A stretch of DNA of 32,068 nucleotides from Candidatus Omnitrophota bacterium. GTDB lineage: Bacteria; Omnitrophota; Gorgyraeia; Aquiviventales; Aquiviventaceae. Shown one piece after another: positions 1 through 8,494 of this stretch. The notes beneath the pieces are model-generated. The model saw only the letters and a list, made by a program, of their open reading frames with translations, was not told the origin of the DNA and did not search any database. A program made the translations under genes and the position numbers. The DNA is taken from contig JAHFGY010000009.1 in NCBI GenBank assembly GCA_023247195.1, positions 1 to 32,068 on the forward strand, read 5' to 3'. Positions within the stretch are counted from its first letter, which is position 1; every line of letters starts with the position of its first letter.

Positions 1-1
1 G

Positions 2-604
2 CCATCGCGCATCATGCTGATCCCGAACTACGTGGAGACCGAACGGTTCCGGCCGTTCGCTGGACCGGGGCAGCAAGCAAAGCGCGTATTGTGCATCGCG
101 CGCCTCGAGCAACAGAAAAACCTTTTTGCGTTGGTAGAAGCCCTGCGCGGCACGGACATCGAGCTCGACATCATCGGCGAAGGATCTTTGCGCGCCGGCT
201 TGGAAGCCGCGATCAAACGCGACCGGCCCGCGGTCCGGCTTTTGGGCCGCATGCCGAGCCGCGAACTGCCGGAGCGCATGAGCCAATACGCCGCGTTCGT
301 GATGCCCTCGCTCTACGAAGGGCATCCCAAAGCGCTGCTCGAAGCCATGAGCTGCGGAATGGCTGTAATCGCCACAAACGTCGTGGGGCTGCGCGAACTC
401 ATTGATCATGGGCAAACGGGCTACATGTGCGAACCTACGCCGGATTCCATCCGCGCCGCGCTCCAAGCGGTCTTGGCGGATGAGCCGCTTCGCCGCCGCA
501 TGGGCACGAACGCGCGGGAGATGATCTTGCAGCGTTTCACATTGGATCAAGTGGTCGAGCTGGAACTCGCCGCTTACCGCCAGGTGACTCAAGGCGCGCC
601 ATGA
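2..604 (+). CDS. Glycosyltransferase family 4/group 1 (5' partial, C-terminal part)
   Basis: Open reading frame continues to the 5' edge (PSRIMLIPNYVETERF...). GT4 C-terminal motifs IARLEQQKN, MPSLYEGHPKALLEAMSCGMAVIATNVVGLRELI. Confidence 0.9.
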   Translation, partial: PSRIMLIPNYVETERFRPFAGPGQQAKRVLCIARLEQQKNLFALVEALRGTDIELDIIGEGSLRAGLEAAIKRDRPAVRLLGRMPSRELPERMSQYAAFVMPSLYEGHPKALLEAMSCGMAVIATNVVGLRELIDHGQTGYMCEPTPDSIRAALQAVLADEPLRRRMGTNAREMILQRFTLDQVVELELAAYRQVTQGAP

Positions 605-1494
605 GAAAGTATTACCATGCCGCCGACACGCCGCACCGCTGCGGCTCCGCGAATCATGCGCATTGGGACAATCTCTGGAGCGCAACAGCGTTCGAGGAAG
701 CGTACCGCGCGGTGGAGAACCATTTCTTGCGCGACGTGTTCCAGCGAATTTTTCCCAAGCCGGGAAAAATTCTGGAGGCCGGCTGCGGCCTTGGTCAGTA
801 CGTCGCGTATTACCGGCAGCGCGGCTACGACATCGAGGGCGTGGACAGCTCAACCGTGGGCATTGAAAAAGTGAAGGCCCGGCATCCCGAGCTTTCGGTA
901 CAGGTGGCCGACATCCGACAACTCCCCTATGCGTCCGGCAGCCTGAAGGTGTATTTCTCCGGCGGCGTGATGGAGCATTTCGAGAACGGCCCCTGGGAAG
1001 CCATGGCCGAAGCGCGCCGCGTGCTTGCCGATGACGGTCGCTTGATCATGACCGTGCCGTTCATGAATAGGGCTCGCGCGCTTCGAGACGCGTTTCCCTG
1101 GTGGCGCGGCGATCATTACCGCGTGGTCAGCGCGTTCGGCCCGCAGCCCCCGGCGCCGGCCGGCCGCGAGTTCTATCAATATGCTTTTACGCGTTCCGAA
1201 ATCGTTCGCACGGTGCGCAAAACCGGATTCGAGCCTGTGGAGATGCGGCCGGTGCAGATCGTTTGGGGCGCGAAAAAGCTTTTTGGCCGGCAGGGCACGT
1301 CCGTAACGCGGCCGGTCAACGAAATCACCCCGGCTTCCACGAACGGAGCCAGAGCATCTAAGCCCGCAGCGGGTTGGCAGCGTGCGCTCCTGACGGAGCA
1401 AGCGGCCAGCGCGCCGGGACGCATGGTCCTGAACGCGCTCGGAGGCGCCGTTGGCCACATGATGCTGTTGGTCTGCCGCAAGGCGCCGCAGTAA
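601..1494 (+). CDS. Class I SAM-dependent methyltransferase
   Basis: Motif I ILEAGCGLGQYVAYYRQRGYDIEGVDSS. ATGA overlap with upstream gene. Confidence 0.88.
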   Translation: MRKYYHAADTPHRCGSANHAHWDNLWSATAFEEAYRAVENHFLRDVFQRIFPKPGKILEAGCGLGQYVAYYRQRGYDIEGVDSSTVGIEKVKARHPELSVQVADIRQLPYASGSLKVYFSGGVMEHFENGPWEAMAEARRVLADDGRLIMTVPFMNRARALRDAFPWWRGDHYRVVSAFGPQPPAPAGREFYQYAFTRSEIVRTVRKTGFEPVEMRPVQIVWGAKKLFGRQGTSVTRPVNEITPASTNGARASKPAAGWQRALLTEQAASAPGRMVLNALGGAVGHMMLLVCRKAPQ

Positions 1495-2675
1495 TGGCAG
1501 CGATGCTCGAAGGTTGGGACATTGTTTGCTTTTCCACGACCGACTGGGATTTTCCCTGGGGAAGCCGTCAACAATTGATGAGCCGATTCGCGGCAAGCAA
1601 CCGCGTGCTGTTCATCGAATACCAAGGCTCGTTTGTCCAGGATTGGAGCGGCCGGTGCGGCGTGCGATCGCCGTCCGCTGCCATGCCCGGACGCGTTCGC
1701 GCCGTGACGCCCCGGCTGTCTGTTTGGCGGCCGCCCGGCGCATGGCCCGGAGGCTACTATTCGCTTGCCGTGAACCGAGCCAATCAAGCAAAGCTCCGCC
1801 GGGGCTTGTCATCGGTGCTCAAGGACTTGGGCTTTTGCCGCCTTTTGCTCTGGGTGTACGCGCCCTGCTCGCTGGAGCAGATCGGCAACCTGGCAGAGCA
1901 GGGAGCGGTTTACCATGCCATTGACCTCTATAAGGAAGAGACCGGCCATCCGCGCCGGCGCACCGTGATCCAGGCCATGGAGCAACAGGGCGCGCCCAAA
2001 GCGGACCTGGTCATCGCGTCCTCGCCGCCGATCCAAGACCACTTGCGCCCCTGGGCCAAAGCCCTGACCTTGCAGCCGAGCGCAACCGATGCCGCTGAGG
2101 AACCTCAGCCAACGCGCCGCCAGCGCTGGAACTGGCCGGGCAAGGTCGCGGGTTTCGTCGGCACCGTGGATGACCGCGTGGACATGAATCTCTTGGAGCG
2201 TTTGGCGGCCGCGTACCCGGAAGTGCTGTGGGCCGCTGTTGGCCCGGTCGTGGGACAAGCGCGACAAGAGCGCCTGGACCGGCTTGCGGCCCGGCCCAAT
2301 GTCCGGCTCGTCGGCCGCGTTGACCGCGCCGACGTTCCGGGGTACATTGAAAGCCTCGATGTCTGCCTTTTGCCGTACCGCCGAACCCCTTTTACCGACG
2401 CTATTTCGCCGATCAAGGTGTATGAGTATCTCCTGCAAGGCAAACCCGTGGTAGCCTCGCGGTTGGGCGGCCTGGCCGGGATGGAGAACCTGGTCGCGCT
2501 TGCGCCGAGTCCGGAAGCCTTTGAGTCGCTCGTTGCGCGCGCGCTTGAGGCGCCTGACAACGGCGCGCGCCCTCGCCGGATCGATTTCGCCCGGCAGCAC
2601 ACCTGGGACCACCGCTTCCAAGCCATCTCCGCGGAAGTGGCCGCCCGGCTCCCGCAGCGCGCCCCGGGGTCCTGA
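1494..2675 (+). CDS. Glycosyltransferase (GT4-like), paralogue of the next gene
   Basis: Start chosen at ATG 1494 (taATG overlap) rather than the track start 1374, which lies in the upstream gene. WDIVCFSTTDWDFPWGSRQQL N-terminus; LPYRRTPFTDAISPIKVYEYLLQGKPVVASRLGG donor-site motif. Confidence 0.85.
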   Translation: MAAMLEGWDIVCFSTTDWDFPWGSRQQLMSRFAASNRVLFIEYQGSFVQDWSGRCGVRSPSAAMPGRVRAVTPRLSVWRPPGAWPGGYYSLAVNRANQAKLRRGLSSVLKDLGFCRLLLWVYAPCSLEQIGNLAEQGAVYHAIDLYKEETGHPRRRTVIQAMEQQGAPKADLVIASSPPIQDHLRPWAKALTLQPSATDAAEEPQPTRRQRWNWPGKVAGFVGTVDDRVDMNLLERLAAAYPEVLWAAVGPVVGQARQERLDRLAARPNVRLVGRVDRADVPGYIESLDVCLLPYRRTPFTDAISPIKVYEYLLQGKPVVASRLGGLAGMENLVALAPSPEAFESLVARALEAPDNGARPRRIDFARQHTWDHRFQAISAEVAARLPQRAPGS

Positions 2676-4558
2676 TGCCGAACCGCATGCTGCGCAGCCG
2701 AGACATCCTTTGCATCTCATCCATCGACTGGGATTTCCTGTGGCAGCAGCACCAGGAAATCATGTCCACGCTTGCCGAGCAAGGGAACCGCGTCCTCTTT
2801 ATTGAAAACACCGGCGTGCGCTCGCCGCGCTTTTCCGACATGCCGCGCATCTTGCACCGCATCCGCAACTGGCGGCGCAGCTTGCGCGGGTTCCGTAAGG
2901 AGCGGGAGCGGCTTTATGTCTACTCGCCGCTCGTGCTGCCGTTTCCATACTCGCGGATCGCGCAGTGGATCAACCGCCGCATCCTGGTGTCGTCGATCCA
3001 GTCATGGATGCGCTCCGTGGAATTCCATGACCCGATCATTTGGACATTCCTGCCCACGCGCGTGACGCTCGACCTTGCCTCGGCCATCAATCACCGGTTG
3101 CTGGTCTACTACTGCACGGACAATTTTTCCGCTACATCCGCAGAGGCGGCCAAAGTCGTATCCACCGAGCGCGAAGTGATCCGCATGTCCGACCTCGTGT
3201 TCGCCATGTCCCAAAAAATGGTGGACTACTGCCGCCAGTACAACGAACGCGTGGTGCAGATCCCCATGGGCGTGAACACCGCGCTGTTCGAGCAGGTCCG
3301 CGATGCGGACGGGGAACAGCCGGCGGATTTATCCGGAATTCCCCGGCCGATCGTGGGCTACATCGGCGGCGTGCGCCAATCGATCGACAAAGCGCTGATC
3401 AAGCGCGCCGCTGCCGCGCGTCCGGATTGCAGCTTTGTTTTCGTGGGACCGATTCAGACCGATGTGTCCGACTTGGAGGCGCTGCCGAACGTCCGTTTCC
3501 TCGGCGGTAAATCGCATGGCGATGTTCCGAAATACGTGAAAGCGTTCGATTGCTGCATCTTGCCGTACGTGAAGGATGCGTACACCGACAGCGTTTCTCC
3601 CGCGAAGCTGCACGAGTACCTGATCATGGGCAAGCCTGTGGTATCCACAAACCTCGCCGAAGTCTCGGCGTACCGCACCGCCAACGGCGCGCAGCCGGTG
3701 GTCTATGTTGCCGACGACACGGAGACGTTTGTACGGCTCATCGACGATGCGCTGCGCGCTGAGGGTGACGGCAACGCCCGCATCGCGGTCGCGCGGGGCC
3801 ACGGCTGGGACGACAAGATCAAGCGCATGACGGATCTCATCAGCGAGCACCTAGCGCTCAAGGAAGCGCAGTCGGCGGTAACGTGGCAGGACAAGTTGCG
3901 TCGCCTTTCAGAGCCTTACGGCGTTACAACGCGCCGGCTCATGGCGCTTGCCGCCGGGGTCCTGCTGGCTTACGCCGCGCTGTTTCACACGCCGCTTGCT
4001 TGGAAGCTTGCCGAGCCGCTTCGGATCGAGCAAGCGCCGGTTGCGGCTGACGCAATCGTGGTATTCGCCGGAGGGGTCGGCGAATCCGGGCAAGCCGGCC
4101 AAGGCTATGAGGAGCGGGTGCTCAAAGCCGTGGAGCTCTATAAAGCCGGTTGGGCCAAGCAAATCATCTTTTCATCGGGCTACATCTATACCGTGCAAGA
4201 ACCCAAGATCATGCGCGCGCTCGCCATTTCGGAAGGTGTGCCGGATCAGGCCATCCTGCTGGATACCAACGCGCGCAACACCGTGGAGAATGTCCGCAAT
4301 GTGCGGGAAATCCTAGACGCGCACGGGTGGAAGCGTATTTTGCTCGTCAGCTCGCCTTACCACATGCGGCGCGCATCGCTGGTTTACCGCAAAGCCGATC
4401 CGGAGCGCCAAGTGACTTACGTGCCGGTTTCGCCCAGCCACTTTTACACGCGGAGAACAGAATCGTGGGGAGGCCGACAAGTCGCCTGGGAACAGCTTGA
4501 CGCGTGGATCCATGAGCTCGGCGCTATTTTCTATTACCGGCTGACAGGGAAGATCTAG
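2675..4558 (+). CDS. Fusion protein: GT4-like glycosyltransferase + TM segment + DUF218 (SanA/YdcF/ElyC-like) domain
   Basis: N-terminal part similar to the preceding gene (RDILCISSIDWDFLWQQHQEIM; LPYVKDAYTDSVSPAKLHEYLIMGKPVVSTNL). Hydrophobic segment RLMALAAGVLLAYAALF. C-terminal DUF218 pattern DAIVVFAGGVGE...RVLKAVELYKAGWAKQIIFSSGY...ARNTVENVRN...ILLVSSPYHMRRASLVY. Confidence 0.88.
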   Translation: MPNRMLRSRDILCISSIDWDFLWQQHQEIMSTLAEQGNRVLFIENTGVRSPRFSDMPRILHRIRNWRRSLRGFRKERERLYVYSPLVLPFPYSRIAQWINRRILVSSIQSWMRSVEFHDPIIWTFLPTRVTLDLASAINHRLLVYYCTDNFSATSAEAAKVVSTEREVIRMSDLVFAMSQKMVDYCRQYNERVVQIPMGVNTALFEQVRDADGEQPADLSGIPRPIVGYIGGVRQSIDKALIKRAAAARPDCSFVFVGPIQTDVSDLEALPNVRFLGGKSHGDVPKYVKAFDCCILPYVKDAYTDSVSPAKLHEYLIMGKPVVSTNLAEVSAYRTANGAQPVVYVADDTETFVRLIDDALRAEGDGNARIAVARGHGWDDKIKRMTDLISEHLALKEAQSAVTWQDKLRRLSEPYGVTTRRLMALAAGVLLAYAALFHTPLAWKLAEPLRIEQAPVAADAIVVFAGGVGESGQAGQGYEERVLKAVELYKAGWAKQIIFSSGYIYTVQEPKIMRALAISEGVPDQAILLDTNARNTVENVRNVREILDAHGWKRILLVSSPYHMRRASLVYRKADPERQVTYVPVSPSHFYTRRTESWGGRQVAWEQLDAWIHELGAIFYYRLTGKI

Positions 4559-5299
4559 ATGCCCGAAAAGAGTCGACGCGCGATACCTTGGCAAGCTACG
4601 GCTGCTGTTACCGCGCTGGTGGCCCTGGCAACACTCTGGTGGATGCCGGCAAGCACGCGACAGGGCGTAAACTTCCAAGTCCGCACGGTCCAGATCCCGC
4701 TTGCGGTAAAAGGCATGGACTTTTTGGTGCGCGACTGGAAATACCGCGCCGCGGCCGCGGAGATCACCGCCGGCCAACGCTCGCCGGATGAGAAGATCCT
4801 GGCCATTTATGCGTGGACCCGCGAGCACATCCGCCGGCAGCCGCAAGAGTGGCCGGTTATCGATGACCACATTCTGCACATCATGATCCGCGGCTATGGC
4901 ATCTCAGACCAAATGGCGGACGTATTCACCACGCTGTGCGCTTATGCCGGTGTCCCGGCGTATTGGCGGCTGGTGCGCGTGAGCCCGAACAAGGGAGCGC
5001 TCGTTCTTTCCTTTGCTCGCGCCGAGCGCGGCTGGATCACGCTGGATTTATCGAACGGCGTTATTTTCCGCGATGCGGCCGGCGCGCTTGTGCCTTCGGC
5101 TGCGCTGCCGGCCAGCCCTGAGCTGGTCAGCCGCGTGGTCGGCGACCGCACAGTTGACGGCGTTCCTTATGCGGATTACCTGAACGCGATCGGCGACGTG
5201 ACGCCGCCATCTCCCATGCGCTCCGAGCTGCAGATGCCCGGCCGCCGGCTCGTGTATGAGTTAAGGCGGCTGGTTGGCTTTGGCCGGGTGCCGGGATGA
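4559..5299 (+). CDS. Membrane-anchored transglutaminase-like superfamily protein, probably catalytically degenerate
   Basis: N-terminal TM (ATAAVTALVALATLWWM); transglutaminase-fold pattern SPDEKILAIYAWTREHI...RGYGISDQMADVFTTLCAYAGVPAYWRLV...GWITLDLSNG. Expected Cys position reads Ser. Confidence 0.7.
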   Translation: MPEKSRRAIPWQATAAVTALVALATLWWMPASTRQGVNFQVRTVQIPLAVKGMDFLVRDWKYRAAAAEITAGQRSPDEKILAIYAWTREHIRRQPQEWPVIDDHILHIMIRGYGISDQMADVFTTLCAYAGVPAYWRLVRVSPNKGALVLSFARAERGWITLDLSNGVIFRDAAGALVPSAALPASPELVSRVVGDRTVDGVPYADYLNAIGDVTPPSPMRSELQMPGRRLVYELRRLVGFGRVPG

Positions 5300-6708
5300 G
5301 CACGCTCACCGCCAAACCGCCGATCCGCCGCATCGCGCAGGCCGCTGCCAAACGCACCGCCTCATGGACAGATTGGCTTGAGCGCGCGTGGTTCGCGTCC
5401 ATCGCGGTGTACGCTTTTGCGCTGCCTGTATGGTTTTTCAAGCCGACAGGCATTGCGATCGGCCAGTGGAAGAGTGTGCTGGTCGTGGATGCGCTTTTTG
5501 CCGTATCTGTGCTCTTAGGCGCTGTGTGGGCGGTCGCGTCTCGCGAGCTTCGCCTCAAACCCGCGGTGTTTTTGGACGCCGCGTTCTTGCTCCTGGCCGT
5601 GATCGTGCCGGTGCTGTTTTCGCCTGAGCCGCGCGCCGGCATGCCGGACCTCTTTCGTTTCGGCTATTCCGCCGCGCTGTATGTCATGGTTGCGCACAGC
5701 CGCATTAATCATGAGCGGTTGCGGTTGATCGCTTGGCTATGGGTCGGCGCCGCGTTGATCATTACAGGCCGCAGCTTCCTGGCCATGGCGGTTTATGAAA
5801 CAACCGGCATGCGCAGCCCGTTGCTCAGTTTCCAGGGCGGGCAAGCGTATCAACAAGGCAACTTGGCGGTGCGCATCCAAGGAACATTCGCGAACCCGAA
5901 CACATTCGCGCCTTTTTTAAACACCGCTCTCGTGTTTGCGCTCACCTTGGTTCAGGAGTACAAAGGCCGCCGGCTTGCGCGGACCGCAGCCATTGCGTCC
6001 GCGGCTGTTGTTTTTATCGGCGGTTTGCTGACCTCATCGCGCGGGACAGCGGGCCTGATCCTTACGCTCGGCCTGGTTCTCTGGGCTTGGTCCGCCTCCA
6101 GCCGCTGGCGGGCGCTGATCCGCGTGCCATCCGCAGCTGCGATGATTCTTGCGGTCGCCGCGGTCATGGTGACCAGCATTTGGTGGATCTATCCCGTTCA
6201 CACCGCGCGCGGTGCTGACGGACGAACGCACCTCCAGATCAACACAGACCGCGCGCCGTACTATCTCTTTCACGCCGGCGCGCTGCGCATGGCGCGTGCC
6301 CATCCCCTAACCGGCGTGGGGCCTGGGCGGTTCGAAGGCCAGTTCAAGAATTACGTTTCCTGGGAAGAAGTGCTGCCCTCGTTCCGCTGGTTCGCGGATG
6401 ACGAAGCGGGCGTTCGCGGACGATACGCCGCGGGCTCGGACCCGCATTCCACGTGGTTCGGCTGGCTCGCGCGCGGCGGCATCGCGGGAATGGTGCTCCT
6501 CTTGTTGTTCGTGGGGCGCGCAGCAACGCGCATCGCATCCGCTCGGGACGCGGTTTCTTGGATCGCGCTGGCCGGGCTCGCGGGCGTGGCATTTGCGGGG
6601 ATTTACGTTGAGATCCTTCACATGCGGTTTATTTGGCTGATGCTGGGAGTGGCGATGGCGTGGGTAACGCGGGATACCACCGCCCGCGCCTTAGGAGGCG
6701 AAGCATGA
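5296..6708 (+). CDS. O-antigen ligase/polymerase family (Wzy_C/PF04932-like) membrane protein
   Basis: Many hydrophobic helices; SSRGTAGLILTLGLVLW; LTGVGPGRFEGQF; DPHSTWFGWLARGGIAGMVLLLLFV. ATGA overlap upstream. Confidence 0.85.
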   Translation: MSTLTAKPPIRRIAQAAAKRTASWTDWLERAWFASIAVYAFALPVWFFKPTGIAIGQWKSVLVVDALFAVSVLLGAVWAVASRELRLKPAVFLDAAFLLLAVIVPVLFSPEPRAGMPDLFRFGYSAALYVMVAHSRINHERLRLIAWLWVGAALIITGRSFLAMAVYETTGMRSPLLSFQGGQAYQQGNLAVRIQGTFANPNTFAPFLNTALVFALTLVQEYKGRRLARTAAIASAAVVFIGGLLTSSRGTAGLILTLGLVLWAWSASSRWRALIRVPSAAAMILAVAAVMVTSIWWIYPVHTARGADGRTHLQINTDRAPYYLFHAGALRMARAHPLTGVGPGRFEGQFKNYVSWEEVLPSFRWFADDEAGVRGRYAAGSDPHSTWFGWLARGGIAGMVLLLLFVGRAATRIASARDAVSWIALAGLAGVAFAGIYVEILHMRFIWLMLGVAMAWVTRDTTARALGGEA

Positions 6709-7721
6709 CGCGTATTTTGGTCACCGGCGGTTTTGGATTTCTCGGAACGCACCTCATTGAGGAGCTCGTTCAGCAGGAAAACGCCGATGTCCACGTCCTG
6801 GATGATTTGTCCACCAGCCCGATTGAAGTTGACGCGTTCCTCACCGAGATCGGCCGCCCGAAGAACCTGACCTACACCATCCGATCCATTGCTCAAGACT
6901 TCTCGCATCTGAAGAAAGAGCACTTTGACCAGGTCTATCATCTCGCGTCCGTGGTTGGGCCTGCCGGCGTTCTGCCGCATGCCGGGCGCATCGTTGAAGC
7001 CATTGTGGGCGAAACGTACCGCGTCATGGACTTGGCGCTGCAATGGAAAGCGCAGCTGGTCGACGTGTCCACGAGCGAGGTGTACGGCGGGGTTTACCAA
7101 GAGGCCTGCACCGAGCAGCATGCCAAAGTTTTTCCTTGGGAAACCACGATCCGCATGGAATACGGCGTGGGGAAACTCGCGGTTGAGGTTGCGCTGGCGA
7201 ACTTGTGCCGCGTGCACGGGCTCAATGCCAGCATCGTTCGGCCGTTTAATATCTCAGGTCCGCGGCAATCGGGCAAAGGCGGCTTTGTGCTGCCGCGCTT
7301 TGTCGAGCAGGCGATCAGCGGCAAGCCCATCACGATCTTCGGCGACGGCTCGCAAGTGCGCGCTTTCACGCACGTGAAAGACATGGCCCACGGCGTTCTG
7401 CTCACCATGGCGCACGGCCGCGCGGGCGAGGTGTATAACCTCGGCAACGCGCGGAATAAAACCACCATCCTGGAGCTTGCGCGGCGCGTGATCGAGCTGG
7501 CTGAAAGCCGCAGCCCGATTGAGTACGTGGATCCGAAAGCGCTCTTTGGTCCGCTGTACGCCGAGGTGGGTGACAAGCACCCGGATGCCTCCAAAGCCAT
7601 GCGCGAGCTCGGCTGGACCGCTCGGTTCGATATCGACACCGTGGTGCGGGACACGATTGAATACATGCGCGCGCGCCGGCCTGAGCCCAAGCGACGGCGC
7701 GGTATAAAGGTGGCCGGGTGA
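6705..7721 (+). CDS. NAD-dependent epimerase/dehydratase (extended SDR)
   Basis: Start chosen at ATG 6705 (ATGA overlap, ttaggaggcgaagcATG RBS). ILVTGGFGFLGTHLIEEL; VSTSEVYGG; YGVGK; RPFNISGPRQ. Confidence 0.92.
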   Translation: MTRILVTGGFGFLGTHLIEELVQQENADVHVLDDLSTSPIEVDAFLTEIGRPKNLTYTIRSIAQDFSHLKKEHFDQVYHLASVVGPAGVLPHAGRIVEAIVGETYRVMDLALQWKAQLVDVSTSEVYGGVYQEACTEQHAKVFPWETTIRMEYGVGKLAVEVALANLCRVHGLNASIVRPFNISGPRQSGKGGFVLPRFVEQAISGKPITIFGDGSQVRAFTHVKDMAHGVLLTMAHGRAGEVYNLGNARNKTTILELARRVIELAESRSPIEYVDPKALFGPLYAEVGDKHPDASKAMRELGWTARFDIDTVVRDTIEYMRARRPEPKRRRGIKVAG

Positions 7722-8494
7722 ACACCGTTGCTTTGATTCCCGCGTACAACGCGGAACGCACATTGGCTGAGATCGTTGAGCGCATTCCGCGCAACCTCGT
7801 GGACAAGATCATCATCGTCGATGATGGCAGCCGCGACGGCACCTATGACCTCATGCGCCGTTTGCCCGGCGTTGAAGCGCTGCGGCATCCCCGGAACCAA
7901 GGCTATGGCGCGGCGCAGAGCACGCTTTACGGCGCGGCGCTGGCTTCGGGCGCGCGGTACAGCGTGATCTTGCATGCCGATGGCGGTCACCGGCCGGAAG
8001 AAATCCCATTGATGCTCGGCCCTGCGCTCAATGGCAGCGCGGACATGGTCGTGGGCTCGCGGATCCTGGGTCTCTTGAGCACCGCGCGGGCGCTTGCGGG
8101 GTCGGTGGCGCTGGGCGCCATTGTGCGCAGTCCCATGCCGCCGCACCGCGTGGCCGGCCACCTGGCGCTCACGCGGCTGCAGAACGTATGCTACGGCACG
8201 CGCTACCACGCGTTCCATGACGGGTTCCGCGTTTGCACGCGCGAAGTGCTAACCCGCGTGCCGTTCGACCGGCTGACGCGTACGTACCAGTACGACACCG
8301 AATTTTTGCTCGCGGCTCATGAGTTGGGCCTGCGCGTATCCGAGGTGCCGGTGAGCTCCCACTACGACGCGCGCGCGGGCTCGAGCGTGCCGGTTATGCG
8401 TTACGGGCTGCAGGTCGTGAAGCGGGCGCTGGCTTACCGGCTCGGCGGCCGCCGCGCGATCACGCAGCCGACACCCAGCGACGCTTTGCCATGA
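7718..8494 (+). CDS. Glycosyltransferase family 2 (polyprenyl-phosphate sugar synthase-like)
   Basis: GTG start overlapping TGA. TVALIPAYNAERTLAEIVERI...IIIVDDGSRDGTYDLM; LHADGGHRPEEIPLML; SADMVVGSRIL. Confidence 0.88.
   Translation: MNTVALIPAYNAERTLAEIVERIPRNLVDKIIIVDDGSRDGTYDLMRRLPGVEALRHPRNQGYGAAQSTLYGAALASGARYSVILHADGGHRPEEIPLMLGPALNGSADMVVGSRILGLLSTARALAGSVALGAIVRSPMPPHRVAGHLALTRLQNVCYGTRYHAFHDGFRVCTREVLTRVPFDRLTRTYQYDTEFLLAAHELGLRVSEVPVSSHYDARAGSSVPVMRYGLQVVKRALAYRLGGRRAITQPTPSDALP

Noticed and set aside
91-405. Many overlapping + strand ORFs in alternative frames (e.g. 91-405, 3040-3510, 16059-16730, 30663-31376)
   Set aside because: Low-complexity Arg/Ala/Pro-rich shadow frames inside confident genes, with no RBS or motif support.
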